64,000 bases of DNA, from the NCBI RefSeq assembly GCF_041080655.1, contig NZ_CP163525.1, positions 7,502,001 through 7,566,000 of the forward strand. Reading direction: 5' to 3'. The stretch's first letter is position 1; each line of letters begins with the position of its first letter. A model generated the notes under the pieces. That model was not told the DNA's origin, searched no databases, and was given only the letters and a program-made list of their open reading frames with translations. This document shows positions 8,049 to 16,594 of this stretch, piece after piece. The position numbers were made by a program, and so were the translations under genes. This DNA comes from Streptomyces sp. CG4 (GTDB lineage Bacteria > Actinomycetota > Actinomycetes > Streptomycetales > Streptomycetaceae).

Positions 8049-8437
8049 CCCGCCCATCCCGCCAGCACCACCACGATCATCGCCACGGCCACCACCGCGA
8101 CGACCAGGCTCAGCAGCGCCGGGAACCGGGACGCCGGCAGATCGTCGCCACGCCGGATCGCCCGCTCGCAGCGCACCCAGTGGTTCACGGCCCGCAGCGA
8201 GCACAGCACACCCGCGCCCAGGAGTGCCAGCGCGAGCCCGACTCTCCAGGCCCAGGGCAGGCCCGGCAGGAACTGGTCCACCGCGAATCCGCCGCCGATC
8301 AGCGCCAGGGCCGTGCGCAGCCAGGCCAGAAAGGTGCGCTCGTTGGCCAGCGAGAACCGGTAGTCGGGCGTGCCGCCCTCGGCCCGGACCAGCTCCGGCG
8401 CGAACCACAGCCGGATGTTCCGTACGAATTCGCTCAC
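8045..8437 (-). CDS. YidH-like DUF202 membrane protein
   Basis: 130 residues with the family motif SLANERTFLAWLRTALALIGGG near residue 30 and three predicted transmembrane helices ending in a very hydrophobic C-terminus. It is the longer, YidH-like partner of the DUF202 pair. It precedes and overlaps the second DUF202 gene by 4 bp. No catalytic residues are apparent and no function should be assigned. Confidence 0.85.
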   Translation of the reverse strand: MSEFVRNIRLWFAPELVRAEGGTPDYRFSLANERTFLAWLRTALALIGGGFAVDQFLPGLPWAWRVGLALALLGAGVLCSLRAVNHWVRCERAIRRGDDLPASRFPALLSLVVAVVAVAMIVVVLAGWAG

Positions 8438-8458
8438 GTGGCCGACCCTACCGGCGTC

Positions 8459-8986
8459 TCACCGGCCGCTGCGGAACGCCTTCAGCCGCTCGTAGGCCGC
8501 CCGGCCGTCCGGTACCCACTCCCAGGTGCCGAGCCGCCGCTCGACCTCGTCCTCGGCCAGGAAGTCGTGCCACTGGACCTCCTCCACCTGAGGCCGTACG
8601 GGCAGGTCGCAGCGCACCTCGTACACCGCCGACCACCAGCTGTTCCCGGCCCCGTCGGCGTAGAGGAACTTGAACAGGTACGCCGGCCGGGGCAGGCCCG
8701 TCACCCCCAGCTCCTCCTCGGCCTCCCGCAGCGCGGCCTCGTCGTAGGACTCGCCCGCCCCGACGACCCCGCCGACGAACATGTCGTACAGAGCCGGGAA
8801 GACCAGCTTGGTGGCCGTGCGCCGGTGCACGAAGAGCCGGCCGGCCGCGTCCCGGACCTGGATGAACACGCAGCGGTGGCGCAGCCCGCGGGCATACACC
8901 TCGCCGCGCGGGTGCTGGGCGACGACCTGGTCGTTCTCGTCGACGACGTCGAGGATCTCGTCGGCGGGGTGCACGGCGGGGTTCAT
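8459..8986 (-). CDS. NUDIX hydrolase
   Basis: 175 residues with a complete Nudix box: GGVVGAGESYDEAALREAEEELG at about residues 75-97 (the glycine, REAEEE core and final G are all present; written here in part as GAGES and REAEEELG). The N-terminal region, with DENDQVVAQHPRGEVYARGLRHR, resembles NUDIX proteins related to isopentenyl-diphosphate isomerase, but isomerase activity cannot be claimed. The substrate is unknown. ATG 8986 is chosen; a TTG 12 nt upstream is possible but less likely. No good Shine-Dalgarno sequence. Confidence 0.86.
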   Translation of the reverse strand: MNPAVHPADEILDVVDENDQVVAQHPRGEVYARGLRHRCVFIQVRDAAGRLFVHRRTATKLVFPALYDMFVGGVVGAGESYDEAALREAEEELGVTGLPRPAYLFKFLYADGAGNSWWSAVYEVRCDLPVRPQVEEVQWHDFLAEDEVERRLGTWEWVPDGRAAYERLKAFRSGR

Positions 8987-9010
8987 ACCGGTATCCAACC
9001 AGGCGGCTGC

Positions 9011-9925
9011 TCAGCGGCGCTGGAGGTCCCGGGCGGAGAGCTCCGCCTCGGCCGTGCCGCACGGCATCGCCGGGTGCAGCCCGAGCAGCACGATGCCGGC
9101 GACCACGGCCGCGAGCCCGGCCGCCTCCCAGGCCAGCGCCCCGGTGTCGGTGCGCAGGCGGTCGCCGAGGAAGCCGACGCCGCACAGGATCCCGGCGAGC
9201 GGCTCGGCGGCGGTCAGCGCGGGCAGCGACATGCGCAGCGGGGCCGTCTCGAACGCGCTCTGCACCAGGAGCAGCCCGGTGACCCCGCAGGCCAGCACGC
9301 CGTACGGCTGCCAGCCGGTGAACAGCTCGGTGAAGCCGCCCTCGGCGAACCGGATGCCGCTCACCCGGGTCAGCGCGTCCTGCACGCCGTACAGCAGCCC
9401 GGCCGCCGTGGCCAGTAACACCGGGCCCCAGCTCAGCCGGGAGCGCTTGCCGTACGTGGTGAGCACCATGGCCGCGCCCACCATCGCGCCGATGATCAGC
9501 CAGTGCCGCAGCGGATCGGACACGGCGTGCCCGGCGCGCGGTTCGCCCGCCGTGATGAACGCGCTCACCCCGCCCGCGAGCAGCAGCAGTCCCGCCCAGC
9601 CCTGACGGCCCAGGGGCTGTTTGGTCTGGTAGCGGGAGAGGGCCAGCGCGAACAGCAGGTTGGTCGCGAGCAGCGGCTCCACCAGCGAGATCTCGCCCTT
9701 GCCGAGGGCGATCGCGCCGAGCACCATGCCGGCGATCATCAGACCGAGCCCGCCCAGCCAGCGCGGCACCCGCATCAGGTCGAGCAGCAGCCGGAAGGAG
9801 AGGAAGTCGCTGAGCGGTGCCTTCTGTGCGGCGTTCTGCTGGAGCACGAACCCGAAGCCCAGACAGCAGGCCGCACTCACGGCGAGAAGGAGAACCAGAA
9901 CGGACACGCTGCGTACCTCGATCAT
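9011..9925 (-). CDS. DMT/EamA-like membrane transporter
   Basis: 304 residues consisting almost wholly of hydrophobic helices (about nine to ten), arranged as two similar halves as in the drug/metabolite transporter superfamily. Typical segments are MIAGMVLGAIALGKGEIS near residue 57 and PALTAAEPLAGILCGVGFLG near 255. Possible start is ATG 9925; no convincing ribosome-binding site precedes it. The substrate is unknown. It lies 24 nt from the NUDIX gene on the same strand, so the two may be cotranscribed. Confidence 0.8.
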   Translation of the reverse strand: MIEVRSVSVLVLLLAVSAACCLGFGFVLQQNAAQKAPLSDFLSFRLLLDLMRVPRWLGGLGLMIAGMVLGAIALGKGEISLVEPLLATNLLFALALSRYQTKQPLGRQGWAGLLLLAGGVSAFITAGEPRAGHAVSDPLRHWLIIGAMVGAAMVLTTYGKRSRLSWGPVLLATAAGLLYGVQDALTRVSGIRFAEGGFTELFTGWQPYGVLACGVTGLLLVQSAFETAPLRMSLPALTAAEPLAGILCGVGFLGDRLRTDTGALAWEAAGLAAVVAGIVLLGLHPAMPCGTAEAELSARDLQRR

Positions 9926-10236
9926 CCGGCCGGACCACGGGCGCGTAGTGGCCGACTGTAGCGCTCCCGGGACACCATTGACCCGGAAGTACGCGGAACA
10001 GGGCAGTTGACTCGCCATGCTCCGTGGCCCGGCCGCCCGGCGCCATGGCGTACGCCACAGGAATCCACCGGGCAGCCCGCCCGCGCCTCGACCCACCTGC
10101 GCGGAGTTCTCCAAGTTCCCTGTGGGCAACGGTAGTTGAACCCAATAACTGCACCGTTCCGCTTGACGCAATCCATGGCTGAGGGTTTGCTGTGCGTGAT
10201 CGGTCGATGGCAGCCCGAGAAACAGGAAGTCCCGCG
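9926..10236. other. Intergenic region between divergent DMT permease and helical-repeat gene
   Basis: 311 bp without a supported gene. It contains a TTGACG -35-like hexamer on the plus strand at 10163-10168 with a poor -10, and a small inverted repeat AGTT/AACT near 10133-10150. Otherwise nothing recognisable. Confidence 0.5.
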
Positions 10237-11223
10237 GTGCCCCCATTCCCACCCCTGCTCGGCGCACGCCTGGCCGCCACGGACCCGTCCGGCGACACCG
10301 CCCCGGACGACTCCGGCGCCTTCGACGACACGCTCGACGACGCCGAACTGCGCACCGCGCGCGCCGCGTTGGCGCAGGGCCGACGGCAGGCCGCCCGCTC
10401 CCTGCTGCTGCACACGGGTGACGACTGGGACCGCCGCGGCCACCGCCTGACCGTCCTCGCCCGGGAGCCGTACGCCGCGGCCTGGGCGAGCGAGTGGCTG
10501 CAGGCCGAACCCGGCTCCGCCGACGCCGCCACCCTGTACGCCCTCGCCCAGGTCCAGCGCGCCCTGCGCGGCAAGACGGACCCCGACCTGGCCCGCGCGG
10601 CCTGTGCCGACGCCGCGGCGCAGGCCCCCGCCGACCCGACCCCCTGGCTCGGCCGGTTACGGCTCGCCCGCACCCTCGGCCCGGAGCACGAGGTCCTCGG
10701 CACCTTCGCCGAACTGCGCCGCCGCCACCCCGAGCACCACCACGCCCACCAGCTGCTCCTCGCCCGCCTCGCCGAGCGGCCCGCCGGCGGCCGGGCGGCC
10801 GAGGACCACGAGGTGTACGACCTCGCCGAGCTGGCCGCCGCCGAGGCCCCCGCCGACTCCCCGCTCGCCGTACTCCCGGTCGTCGCCTACGCCGAGCGCT
10901 ACCGGGTCCTCGCCGCCACCGGTCTCGCCCCCGCCGACCCCGCCGCCTCCGGGCACTGGTCCGGCCCCAGGGCCCGGCGGATCCTGCGCGACGCCTTCGA
11001 CTGGTGGCTGGAGTGGGAGCACGACGAACACCCCCGCCATCACCTCGACCTCAACCACCTCGCCTTCGCCCTGTCCTGCGCCGGCCGACCGGCCGAGGCG
11101 GCGGCCCTGTTCCGGCGCATCGGCCGGCACGCCACCCGGGCGCCCTGGTGCTACGCGCACCACGACCCCCGGGCGGCCTTCCGGGCGGCCCGCGCCCGCG
11201 CACTGAACGGCGCGGCCCGCTGA
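10237..11223 (+). CDS. Conserved hypothetical protein with TPR-like helical repeats
   Basis: 328 residues, Ala/Arg/Leu-rich and nearly all helical. Repeated segments such as AARSLLLHTGDDWD, DAATLYALAQVQRAL and FALSCAGRPAEAAALFRRIG suggest a tetratricopeptide-like solenoid. GTG 10237 is chosen because AGGAAG stands 7 nt upstream; longer starts at 10192 or 10207 lack a ribosome-binding site. No catalytic motif is seen. It lies 101 bp before the molybdopterin oxidoreductase operon on the same strand, but a link is not proven. Confidence 0.7.
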   Translation: MPPFPPLLGARLAATDPSGDTAPDDSGAFDDTLDDAELRTARAALAQGRRQAARSLLLHTGDDWDRRGHRLTVLAREPYAAAWASEWLQAEPGSADAATLYALAQVQRALRGKTDPDLARAACADAAAQAPADPTPWLGRLRLARTLGPEHEVLGTFAELRRRHPEHHHAHQLLLARLAERPAGGRAAEDHEVYDLAELAAAEAPADSPLAVLPVVAYAERYRVLAATGLAPADPAASGHWSGPRARRILRDAFDWWLEWEHDEHPRHHLDLNHLAFALSCAGRPAEAAALFRRIGRHATRAPWCYAHHDPRAAFRAARARALNGAAR

Positions 11224-11324
11224 GCCGTACTGCTTGCCGAGAGGTGCGTAAGAAGTGATTACGGAAGTCTGACCGCGGACCCGATCCCCTGGCCCCACCG
11301 GGCCCCGAGTGCTCGAATGAATAC

Positions 11325-12053
11325 GTGAACTCTGAACAATCCGAGGAGCAGGACGGTCGGCCCGTCGGCCGCCGCGTCTTCCTCGGCACGCTCGGCCTGG
11401 GTGCGCTCGGCGTCGTCGCCGCACCCACGCTGCAACGCGGTATGGAGGGCTTCCTCGGCACCGTGGCCGGCAAGGACCCCACGGGCCTGACCGGCCTGCT
11501 GCCCAACGGCGGCGGCTTCCGCTACTACTCCGTCGCCGCGTCGGTGCCCCACAAGAACGCCGGGAACTACCAGCTGAAGATCGACGGCCTGGTCGACCGC
11601 CCGCGCACCTACACCCTCGCCGACCTGCGCGCCCTGCCGCAGACCCGGCTGGTCAAGGACGTCCAGTGCGTGACCGGCTGGCGCGTCCCCGGCACCCCTT
11701 TCCAGGGCGTACGCCTCGCCCACCTGCTGGACCTGGCCGGGGTGCGCGGCACCGCGAAGGCGATCCGCTTCACCTGCTTCGACGGCACCTACTCCGAGAG
11801 CCTCACCCTCGACCAGGCCCGCCGCCCGGACATCCTGGTGGCCCTGCGCATGCAGGACAAGGACATCGGCCACGACCACGGCGGCCCGGTCCGCCTCTAT
11901 GTCGCCCCCATGTACTTCTACAAGTCGGCCAAGTGGCTCTCCGGGATCACGGTCACCGACCGGGTCGAGCCCGGTTACTGGGAAAACCTCGGCTACGACG
12001 TAGACGCCTGGGTCGGCAAGTCGAACGGACGCACCGATGTCCCTACGAGCTGA
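11325..12053 (+). CDS. Molybdopterin-dependent oxidoreductase (sulfite-oxidase/MsrP-like), Tat-exported
   Basis: 242 residues. A twin-arginine signal (GRRVFLGTLGLGALG, residues 15-29) precedes a sulfite-oxidase-type domain. The conserved cysteine that ligates molybdenum is in DVQCVTGW near residue 111. The protein resembles MsrP/YedY, a periplasmic methionine-sulfoxide reductase in E. coli, but the substrate here is uncertain. GTG 11325 is the likely start. The last 17 bp overlap the cytochrome-b gene, so the pair parallels MsrPQ: catalytic subunit plus membrane haem partner. Confidence 0.85.
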   Translation: MNSEQSEEQDGRPVGRRVFLGTLGLGALGVVAAPTLQRGMEGFLGTVAGKDPTGLTGLLPNGGGFRYYSVAASVPHKNAGNYQLKIDGLVDRPRTYTLADLRALPQTRLVKDVQCVTGWRVPGTPFQGVRLAHLLDLAGVRGTAKAIRFTCFDGTYSESLTLDQARRPDILVALRMQDKDIGHDHGGPVRLYVAPMYFYKSAKWLSGITVTDRVEPGYWENLGYDVDAWVGKSNGRTDVPTS

Positions 12054-12663
12054 CACCCCCGCCCCGCCGGCGGCCCGCGTCCACCGCTTCAGCCGGGCCG
12101 AACGCTGGGTGCACCGCGCCACGGCCGCGCTGATGGGCGTCTGCGTGGTCACGGCGGCCGTCCTCTACATCCCCCAGCTGGCCGTCATGGTCGGTCGCCG
12201 GGAGCTGGTCGTCCGCGTCCACGAGTGCGCCGGGCTCGCGCTCCCCGTACCGGTCCTGCTGGGCCTCGCCTCCCGTGCCTTCCGCGCCGACCTGCGCTTC
12301 CTCAACCGCTTCGGCCCGCACGACCGGGTCTGGCTGCGGGCCGCGCTGTTCCGCGACAAGCGCCGCTCGTCCCGTCCCGCGGGCAAGTTCAACGCCGGTC
12401 AGAAGGTCTACGCCGCCTGGATCGCCGGCGCCACGCTGGTCATGCTCGGCACCGGCCTGATGATGTGGTTCACCCACCTCACCCCCCTGATGTGGCGCAC
12501 CTCGGCGACCTTCGTCCACGACTGGCTCGCCCTGACGATCGGCGTGGTCCTGGCGGGCCACATCGGCATGGCTCTCGGCGACCCGGAGGCGCGAAGGGGC
12601 CTGCGCACAGGACGCGTGAGCAGGGAGTGGGCGGAGCTCGAACACCCCTTGTGGCGCCCCTGA
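12037..12663 (+). CDS. Cytochrome b561-type membrane haem protein, electron donor to the Mo enzyme
   Basis: 208 residues with about four transmembrane helices. Histidines in membrane segments (WVHRATAALMG near residue 27, VRVHECAGLALP near 62, FVHDWLALTIG near 165 and LAGHIGMALG near 176) are candidate axial haem ligands, as in bacterial cytochrome b561/formate-dehydrogenase gamma proteins. It overlaps the molybdopterin gene by 17 bp and probably anchors it or feeds it electrons from the quinone pool (inference from family and coupling). Confidence 0.83.
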   Translation: MSLRADTPAPPAARVHRFSRAERWVHRATAALMGVCVVTAAVLYIPQLAVMVGRRELVVRVHECAGLALPVPVLLGLASRAFRADLRFLNRFGPHDRVWLRAALFRDKRRSSRPAGKFNAGQKVYAAWIAGATLVMLGTGLMMWFTHLTPLMWRTSATFVHDWLALTIGVVLAGHIGMALGDPEARRGLRTGRVSREWAELEHPLWRP

Positions 12664-12682
12664 TCCCGGTCGAACATCCCGG

Positions 12683-13702
12683 TCAGAACTCCAGCAGCAC
12701 CTTGCAGGACCGCCCCCGGTCGGCGGCCAGGTCGAACCCGGCCGCGGCGTCCCGTATCGGCACCACCGCGCTGATCAACCCGTCGAACTCCCCCTTCGCG
12801 GCCAGCAGTTGCAGCACATCGTCGAACTCCGCGGCGAACCGGAACGCCCCCCGCAGCTCGATCTCCCGGCTCACCACGAGATGTCCGGCGAACGGCGACT
12901 GCCCCGGCGGCAGCATGCCGAGCTGGACGACCACACCACCGCGCCGTATCCGCCGCAGACATGTGTCCAGCCCGGCCGCGACCCCCGACGCCTCGACGGC
13001 CACGTCGACCTCCGCGGGCCACCCGGCGTCAGCCGGATCGTCGGCCCGTACGAGCGTGTCCGCCCCGGCGACGGCCGCGTACCCGAGGGCCTCGGGTACC
13101 GGATCGGTCACCGTCACCCGCGCCGCGCCGGCCGCCTTCGCCGCCGCGACCACCAGGCACCCGATCGGCCCCGCCCCGGTCACCAGCACCTGCCCGCCGG
13201 ACACGTCCCCGGCGCGCCGCACCGCGTGCAGCGCCACCGACAGCGGCTCCGCGAGCGCGGCCCGGCGCAGCCCGAGACCGTCCGGCAGAGGCCTCAACTG
13301 CCCAGCAGATACGGCCACTTGGGCCGCGAACCCGCCCTGGACATGGGGGAAGCGGGCCGCGCTGCCCAGATAGCGGGTGTCCCGGCACACGTTCGGCCGC
13401 CCGTCGGCGCACTCCGGGCAGCGCCCGCACGGGGTGGCGGGGTGCACGGCGACCGCCGTACCCGGCGCGGGACCCGTCGCCCCGGCGCCGTAGGACACCA
13501 CCGTGCCCACCACCTCGTGCCCGAGCACCATCGGCTCCCGGAGCCGGAAGTCCCCGACCCCGCCGTGCCGCCAGTAGTGCAGATCCGACCCGCAGATCCC
13601 GCCGTAGCGGACGGCCACCAGGGCCTGGCCGGGCCCGGGTTCGGGCGCCGGCAGTTCCGTCACGCGCAGATCGCCCGCGCCGTGGATCACACAACCCAGC
13701 AT
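12683..13702 (-). CDS. idnD: L-idonate 5-dehydrogenase-like zinc alcohol dehydrogenase
   Basis: 339-residue medium-chain dehydrogenase. Catalytic-zinc residues are visible in GGICGSDLHYWRHG near residue 35 and GHEVVG near 61; structural-zinc cysteines are in CGRCPECADGRPNVC near 92; the nucleotide-binding glycines are in VTGAGPIGCL near 165. The sequence GSDLHYWRHG is characteristic of idonate dehydrogenase. It would oxidise L-idonate to 5-ketogluconate, which the next enzyme reduces to gluconate. The ATG at 13702 follows GAAAGGAG. Last gene of the gluconate operon, 14 nt after idnO. Confidence 0.85.
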   Translation of the reverse strand: MLGCVIHGAGDLRVTELPAPEPGPGQALVAVRYGGICGSDLHYWRHGGVGDFRLREPMVLGHEVVGTVVSYGAGATGPAPGTAVAVHPATPCGRCPECADGRPNVCRDTRYLGSAARFPHVQGGFAAQVAVSAGQLRPLPDGLGLRRAALAEPLSVALHAVRRAGDVSGGQVLVTGAGPIGCLVVAAAKAAGAARVTVTDPVPEALGYAAVAGADTLVRADDPADAGWPAEVDVAVEASGVAAGLDTCLRRIRRGGVVVQLGMLPPGQSPFAGHLVVSREIELRGAFRFAAEFDDVLQLLAAKGEFDGLISAVVPIRDAAAGFDLAADRGRSCKVLLEF

Positions 13703-13716
13703 TGCCGCAGCTCCTT

Positions 13717-14478
13717 TCAGAGCACGCTCGTCATGCCGCCGTCGACGTACAGGATCTGCCCGCCCACGAAGTCCGCCGCGGGGGAGGCGAGGAAGAGCAG
13801 GGCGCCGACCAGGTCCTCGGTGCGGCCCCAGCGGCCGGCCGGGGTGCGCCGGCGGACCCAGGCGCTGAACTCCTCGTCCGCCACCAGCGGCCGGGTCAGC
13901 TCGGTCTCGATGTAGCCGGGCCCGAGCCCGTTGACCTGGACGCCGTACGGCCCCCAGTCCGCGCACATGCCCTTCGTGAGCATCTTCAGCGCGCCCTTGG
14001 CGGCGGCGTAGGGCGCGATGCCCGGCCGTACGACCTCGCTCTGCAGCGAGCAGATGTTGACGATCTTGCCGTGGCCGCGCTCGGTCATCCGCCGGGCCGC
14101 CTCCCGGCCGACCAGGAACGCGCTGGTGAGGTTCGTGTCCAGGATCCGGTGCCAGTCGGCGTCGGCGAACTCCAGCAAGGGGGCGCGCAGTTGCATGCCC
14201 GCGTTGTTCACCAGGATGTCGAGCGGGCCCACCCGCTCCTCGACGCCGGCGATCCCGGCGGCCACCGCGGCGCCGTCGGTCACGTCGAACACCGCCGTGT
14301 GGATCCGGTCCCCGGGCAGTTCCGCGGCCGCGTCGGCCAGCCGGTCGCCGTCACGTCCGTTGAGGACCACCGTGCAGCCGGCCTCGGCCAGGCCCCGGGC
14401 CAGTGCGTGGCCGATGCCCCGGCTGGAGCCGGTGACCAGGGCCGTACGGCCGCGGATGTCGAAGAGCGGGTGAGTCAT
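13717..14478 (-). CDS. idnO: Gluconate 5-dehydrogenase-like SDR
   Basis: 253-residue short-chain dehydrogenase with TGSSRGIG at residues 16-23, NNAG near 91, and a YAAAK catalytic motif near 157. The combination with idnD, gntP and gntK identifies it as the 5-ketogluconate reductase of the idonate/gluconate pathway. It lies between gntP (10 nt upstream) and idnD (14 nt downstream). The SDR family is broad, so the assignment rests mainly on context. Confidence 0.84.
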   Translation of the reverse strand: MTHPLFDIRGRTALVTGSSRGIGHALARGLAEAGCTVVLNGRDGDRLADAAAELPGDRIHTAVFDVTDGAAVAAGIAGVEERVGPLDILVNNAGMQLRAPLLEFADADWHRILDTNLTSAFLVGREAARRMTERGHGKIVNICSLQSEVVRPGIAPYAAAKGALKMLTKGMCADWGPYGVQVNGLGPGYIETELTRPLVADEEFSAWVRRRTPAGRWGRTEDLVGALLFLASPAADFVGGQILYVDGGMTSVL

Positions 14479-14488
14479 CCCCGTACCC

Positions 14489-15886
14489 CTAGAGGATCAG
14501 TGAGAGAAGCAGGACCAGGCCGCCGGCGACCACCGAGAGGATCGTCTCCATGATCGACCAAGTCTTGACGGTCTGCCCGACGCTCAGTCCGAAGTACTCC
14601 TTCACCAGCCAGAAGCCGGCGTCGTTGACGAAGCTGAAGAAGAGCGAGCCGGCGCCGATCGCCAGGACGAGCAGGGCGGTGTGGGTGGTCGACGTGCCGG
14701 CCGCGAGCGGCGCGACCAGACCGGCCGCCGAGACCGTCGCCACCGTCGCCGAGCCGGTCGCCAGCCGGATCACCACCGCGATCAGCCAGGCCAGCAGCAC
14801 GGCCGGGATCGACCAGCTCTTGGAGATGTCCAGGATCATCCGGCCCACCCCGGAGTCGATCAGCGTCTGCTTGAAGCCGCCGCCCGCGCCGACGATCAGC
14901 AGGATGCCGGCGATCGGCATCAGCCCCTTCTCGACGGTCTGCTGGAGCCGCTCCCTGCTGAATCCGGCGGGCCGGCCCAGCGTGAAGAAGCCGGTGATCA
15001 CGGCGGCGAGCAGGGCGATCAGCGGGGAGCCGATGACGTCGAAGGCCCGCTGGGTGCGGTCCGCCGGGTCGTCGACGACGATGTCCACCAGCGCCTTGGC
15101 CAGCATCAGCACCACCGGCAGCAGCACGGTGGCGAGGGTCGCGCCGAAGCCGGGACGGTGGCGCAGTTCCTCGGAGGTGCGCTGCGGCAGCATCCGGTCG
15201 GGGGCCGGGACGTCCACCCAGCGGGCCGCGACCTTCGAGAACAGTGGACCGGCGACGATCACCGTCGGGATCGCGACCAGGATGCCGAGCGCCAGGGTCA
15301 CGCCCAGGTTGGCCTTGAGCGCGTCGATCGCGACCAGAGGGCCGGGGTGCGGCGGGATCAGGCCGTGCATCACGGACAGACCGGCGAGGGCCGGGACGCC
15401 GATGCGCATCAGGGAGTAGTTGCCGCGCTTGGCGACCATCAGCACGACCGGGATCAGCAGCACGATGCCGACCTCGAAGAACAGCGGCAGCCCGATCACC
15501 GAGGCGATCAGCACCATCGCCCAGGGCATCGCGCGCCCCCCTGCCTTGGCGAGGATCGTGTCGACGATCTGGTCCGCGCCGCCGGAATCGGCGAGCAGCT
15601 TGCCCAGGACCGCCCCGAGCGCGATCAGGACGCCGACGCCGGCCACCGTGGAGCCGAGCCCGGTGGTGAAGCTGGTGATCGCCTTGTCGAGCGGCGCCCC
15701 GGCGGCCGCCCCGAGCGCCAGTGACCCGAGGGTCAGCGCCAGGAAGGCATGGAGCTTGAACTGGGTGATGAGCAGGACGATCACGGCGATGCCCACCAGG
15801 ACGGCGATGCCCAGCTGGGCGTGTCCGGCGGAGGTGATCGGCGGAGGCGCGTCCGCTGCCAGCATCTCGACGCTGAGTCTGGTCAC
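14489..15886 (-). CDS. gntP: GntP-family gluconate:proton symporter
   Basis: 465-residue membrane protein with about twelve to fourteen helices. Family segments include IALGAVLGKLLADSGGAD near residue 88, IGLPLFFEVGIVLLIPV near 130 and GLIPPHPGPLVAIDAL near 175. It imports gluconate or related sugar acids with protons. The GTG start at 15886 has GGGA upstream. It precedes idnO and follows the gluconokinase, within the operon divergent from gntR. Confidence 0.92.
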   Translation of the reverse strand: MTRLSVEMLAADAPPPITSAGHAQLGIAVLVGIAVIVLLITQFKLHAFLALTLGSLALGAAAGAPLDKAITSFTTGLGSTVAGVGVLIALGAVLGKLLADSGGADQIVDTILAKAGGRAMPWAMVLIASVIGLPLFFEVGIVLLIPVVLMVAKRGNYSLMRIGVPALAGLSVMHGLIPPHPGPLVAIDALKANLGVTLALGILVAIPTVIVAGPLFSKVAARWVDVPAPDRMLPQRTSEELRHRPGFGATLATVLLPVVLMLAKALVDIVVDDPADRTQRAFDVIGSPLIALLAAVITGFFTLGRPAGFSRERLQQTVEKGLMPIAGILLIVGAGGGFKQTLIDSGVGRMILDISKSWSIPAVLLAWLIAVVIRLATGSATVATVSAAGLVAPLAAGTSTTHTALLVLAIGAGSLFFSFVNDAGFWLVKEYFGLSVGQTVKTWSIMETILSVVAGGLVLLLSLIL

Positions 15887-15934
15887 GGGAGTTCCCTTGC
15901 GGTGTACGGGGACGAGGGGGAGGGGGGGTGCGTA

Positions 15935-16453
15935 CTACTCGGTGGTGTCGGGAAGCGCCTCAAGGGCCCGCACGGCGCGCTCGGTGATCTCCTCGGGGCC
16001 GCCGCCGACATCCACGGCGACTCCGGCCTCGTCCGGCTCCAGGGGCTGCAGCGTGGCGAACTGGGAGTCCAGCAGCGCCGTCGGCATGAAGTGCCCCTGC
16101 CGCTGGGCCATCCGGTCCTCGATCAGCTTCCGGTCGCCGGTGAGATGCACGAACACGATGCCGGGGGCGGCGGCCCTGAGCCGGTCGCGGTACGACCGCT
16201 TCAGCGCCGAGCTGCTGACCACCCCGCCCAGTCCGGCCCGCCCGTGCGCCCAGTGACCGATGGCATCCAGCCAGGGCCGGCGGTCGCTGTCGTCGAGCGG
16301 GACGCCGGCCGCCATCTTGTCGATGTTGGCCTGCGGGTGGAAGTCGTCGCCCTCGGCGTACGGGACGCCCAGCCGCGCGGCGAGCAGGGGACCGATCGTG
16401 GTCTTGCCCGTCCCCGCGACGCCCATCACGACGACGACCTGGGGGGTTCGCAT
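15935..16453 (-). CDS. gntK: Gluconokinase
   Basis: 172 residues with a Walker A loop GVAGTGKTT near residue 11, and the family motif GDDFHPQANIDKMAAGVPLDD near 33, continuing to HFMPTALLDSQFATLQ. It phosphorylates gluconate to 6-phosphogluconate for the pentose-phosphate pathway. ATG 16453 is chosen (GAGG 6-7 nt upstream and motif spacing normal for GntK); an upstream in-frame extension lacks similarity. First gene of the operon gntK-gntP-idnO-idnD. Confidence 0.93.
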   Translation of the reverse strand: MRTPQVVVVMGVAGTGKTTIGPLLAARLGVPYAEGDDFHPQANIDKMAAGVPLDDSDRRPWLDAIGHWAHGRAGLGGVVSSSALKRSYRDRLRAAAPGIVFVHLTGDRKLIEDRMAQRQGHFMPTALLDSQFATLQPLEPDEAGVAVDVGGGPEEITERAVRALEALPDTTE

Positions 16454-16542
16454 GAACTGCCTCGCTGTCTTCCTCGACATCCGACGCCACGTCGGCGTCG
16501 GCACACTGAAACCCATTAGGTACGACGAATTCAAGGGTGTGT

Positions 16543-16554
16543 GACATATAAGTC
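16543..16554. promoter_or_regulatory. Candidate GntR operator between gntK and gntR
   Basis: GACATATAAGTC is a near-palindrome (arms GAC/GTC) in the 141-bp divergent spacer. The FCD-type GntR regulator encoded next door is the natural binder. AT-rich relative to its surroundings. Confidence 0.5.
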
Positions 16555-16582
16555 TGACTTTTTAGGGCGGTGATCCACGCCG

Positions 16583-16588
16583 TACGCT
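16583..16588 (+). promoter_or_regulatory. Candidate -10 of leaderless gntR transcript
   Basis: TACGCT ends 6 nt before the gntR ATG at 16595, which has no Shine-Dalgarno sequence. Confidence 0.5.
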
Positions 16589-16594
16589 GAGTGC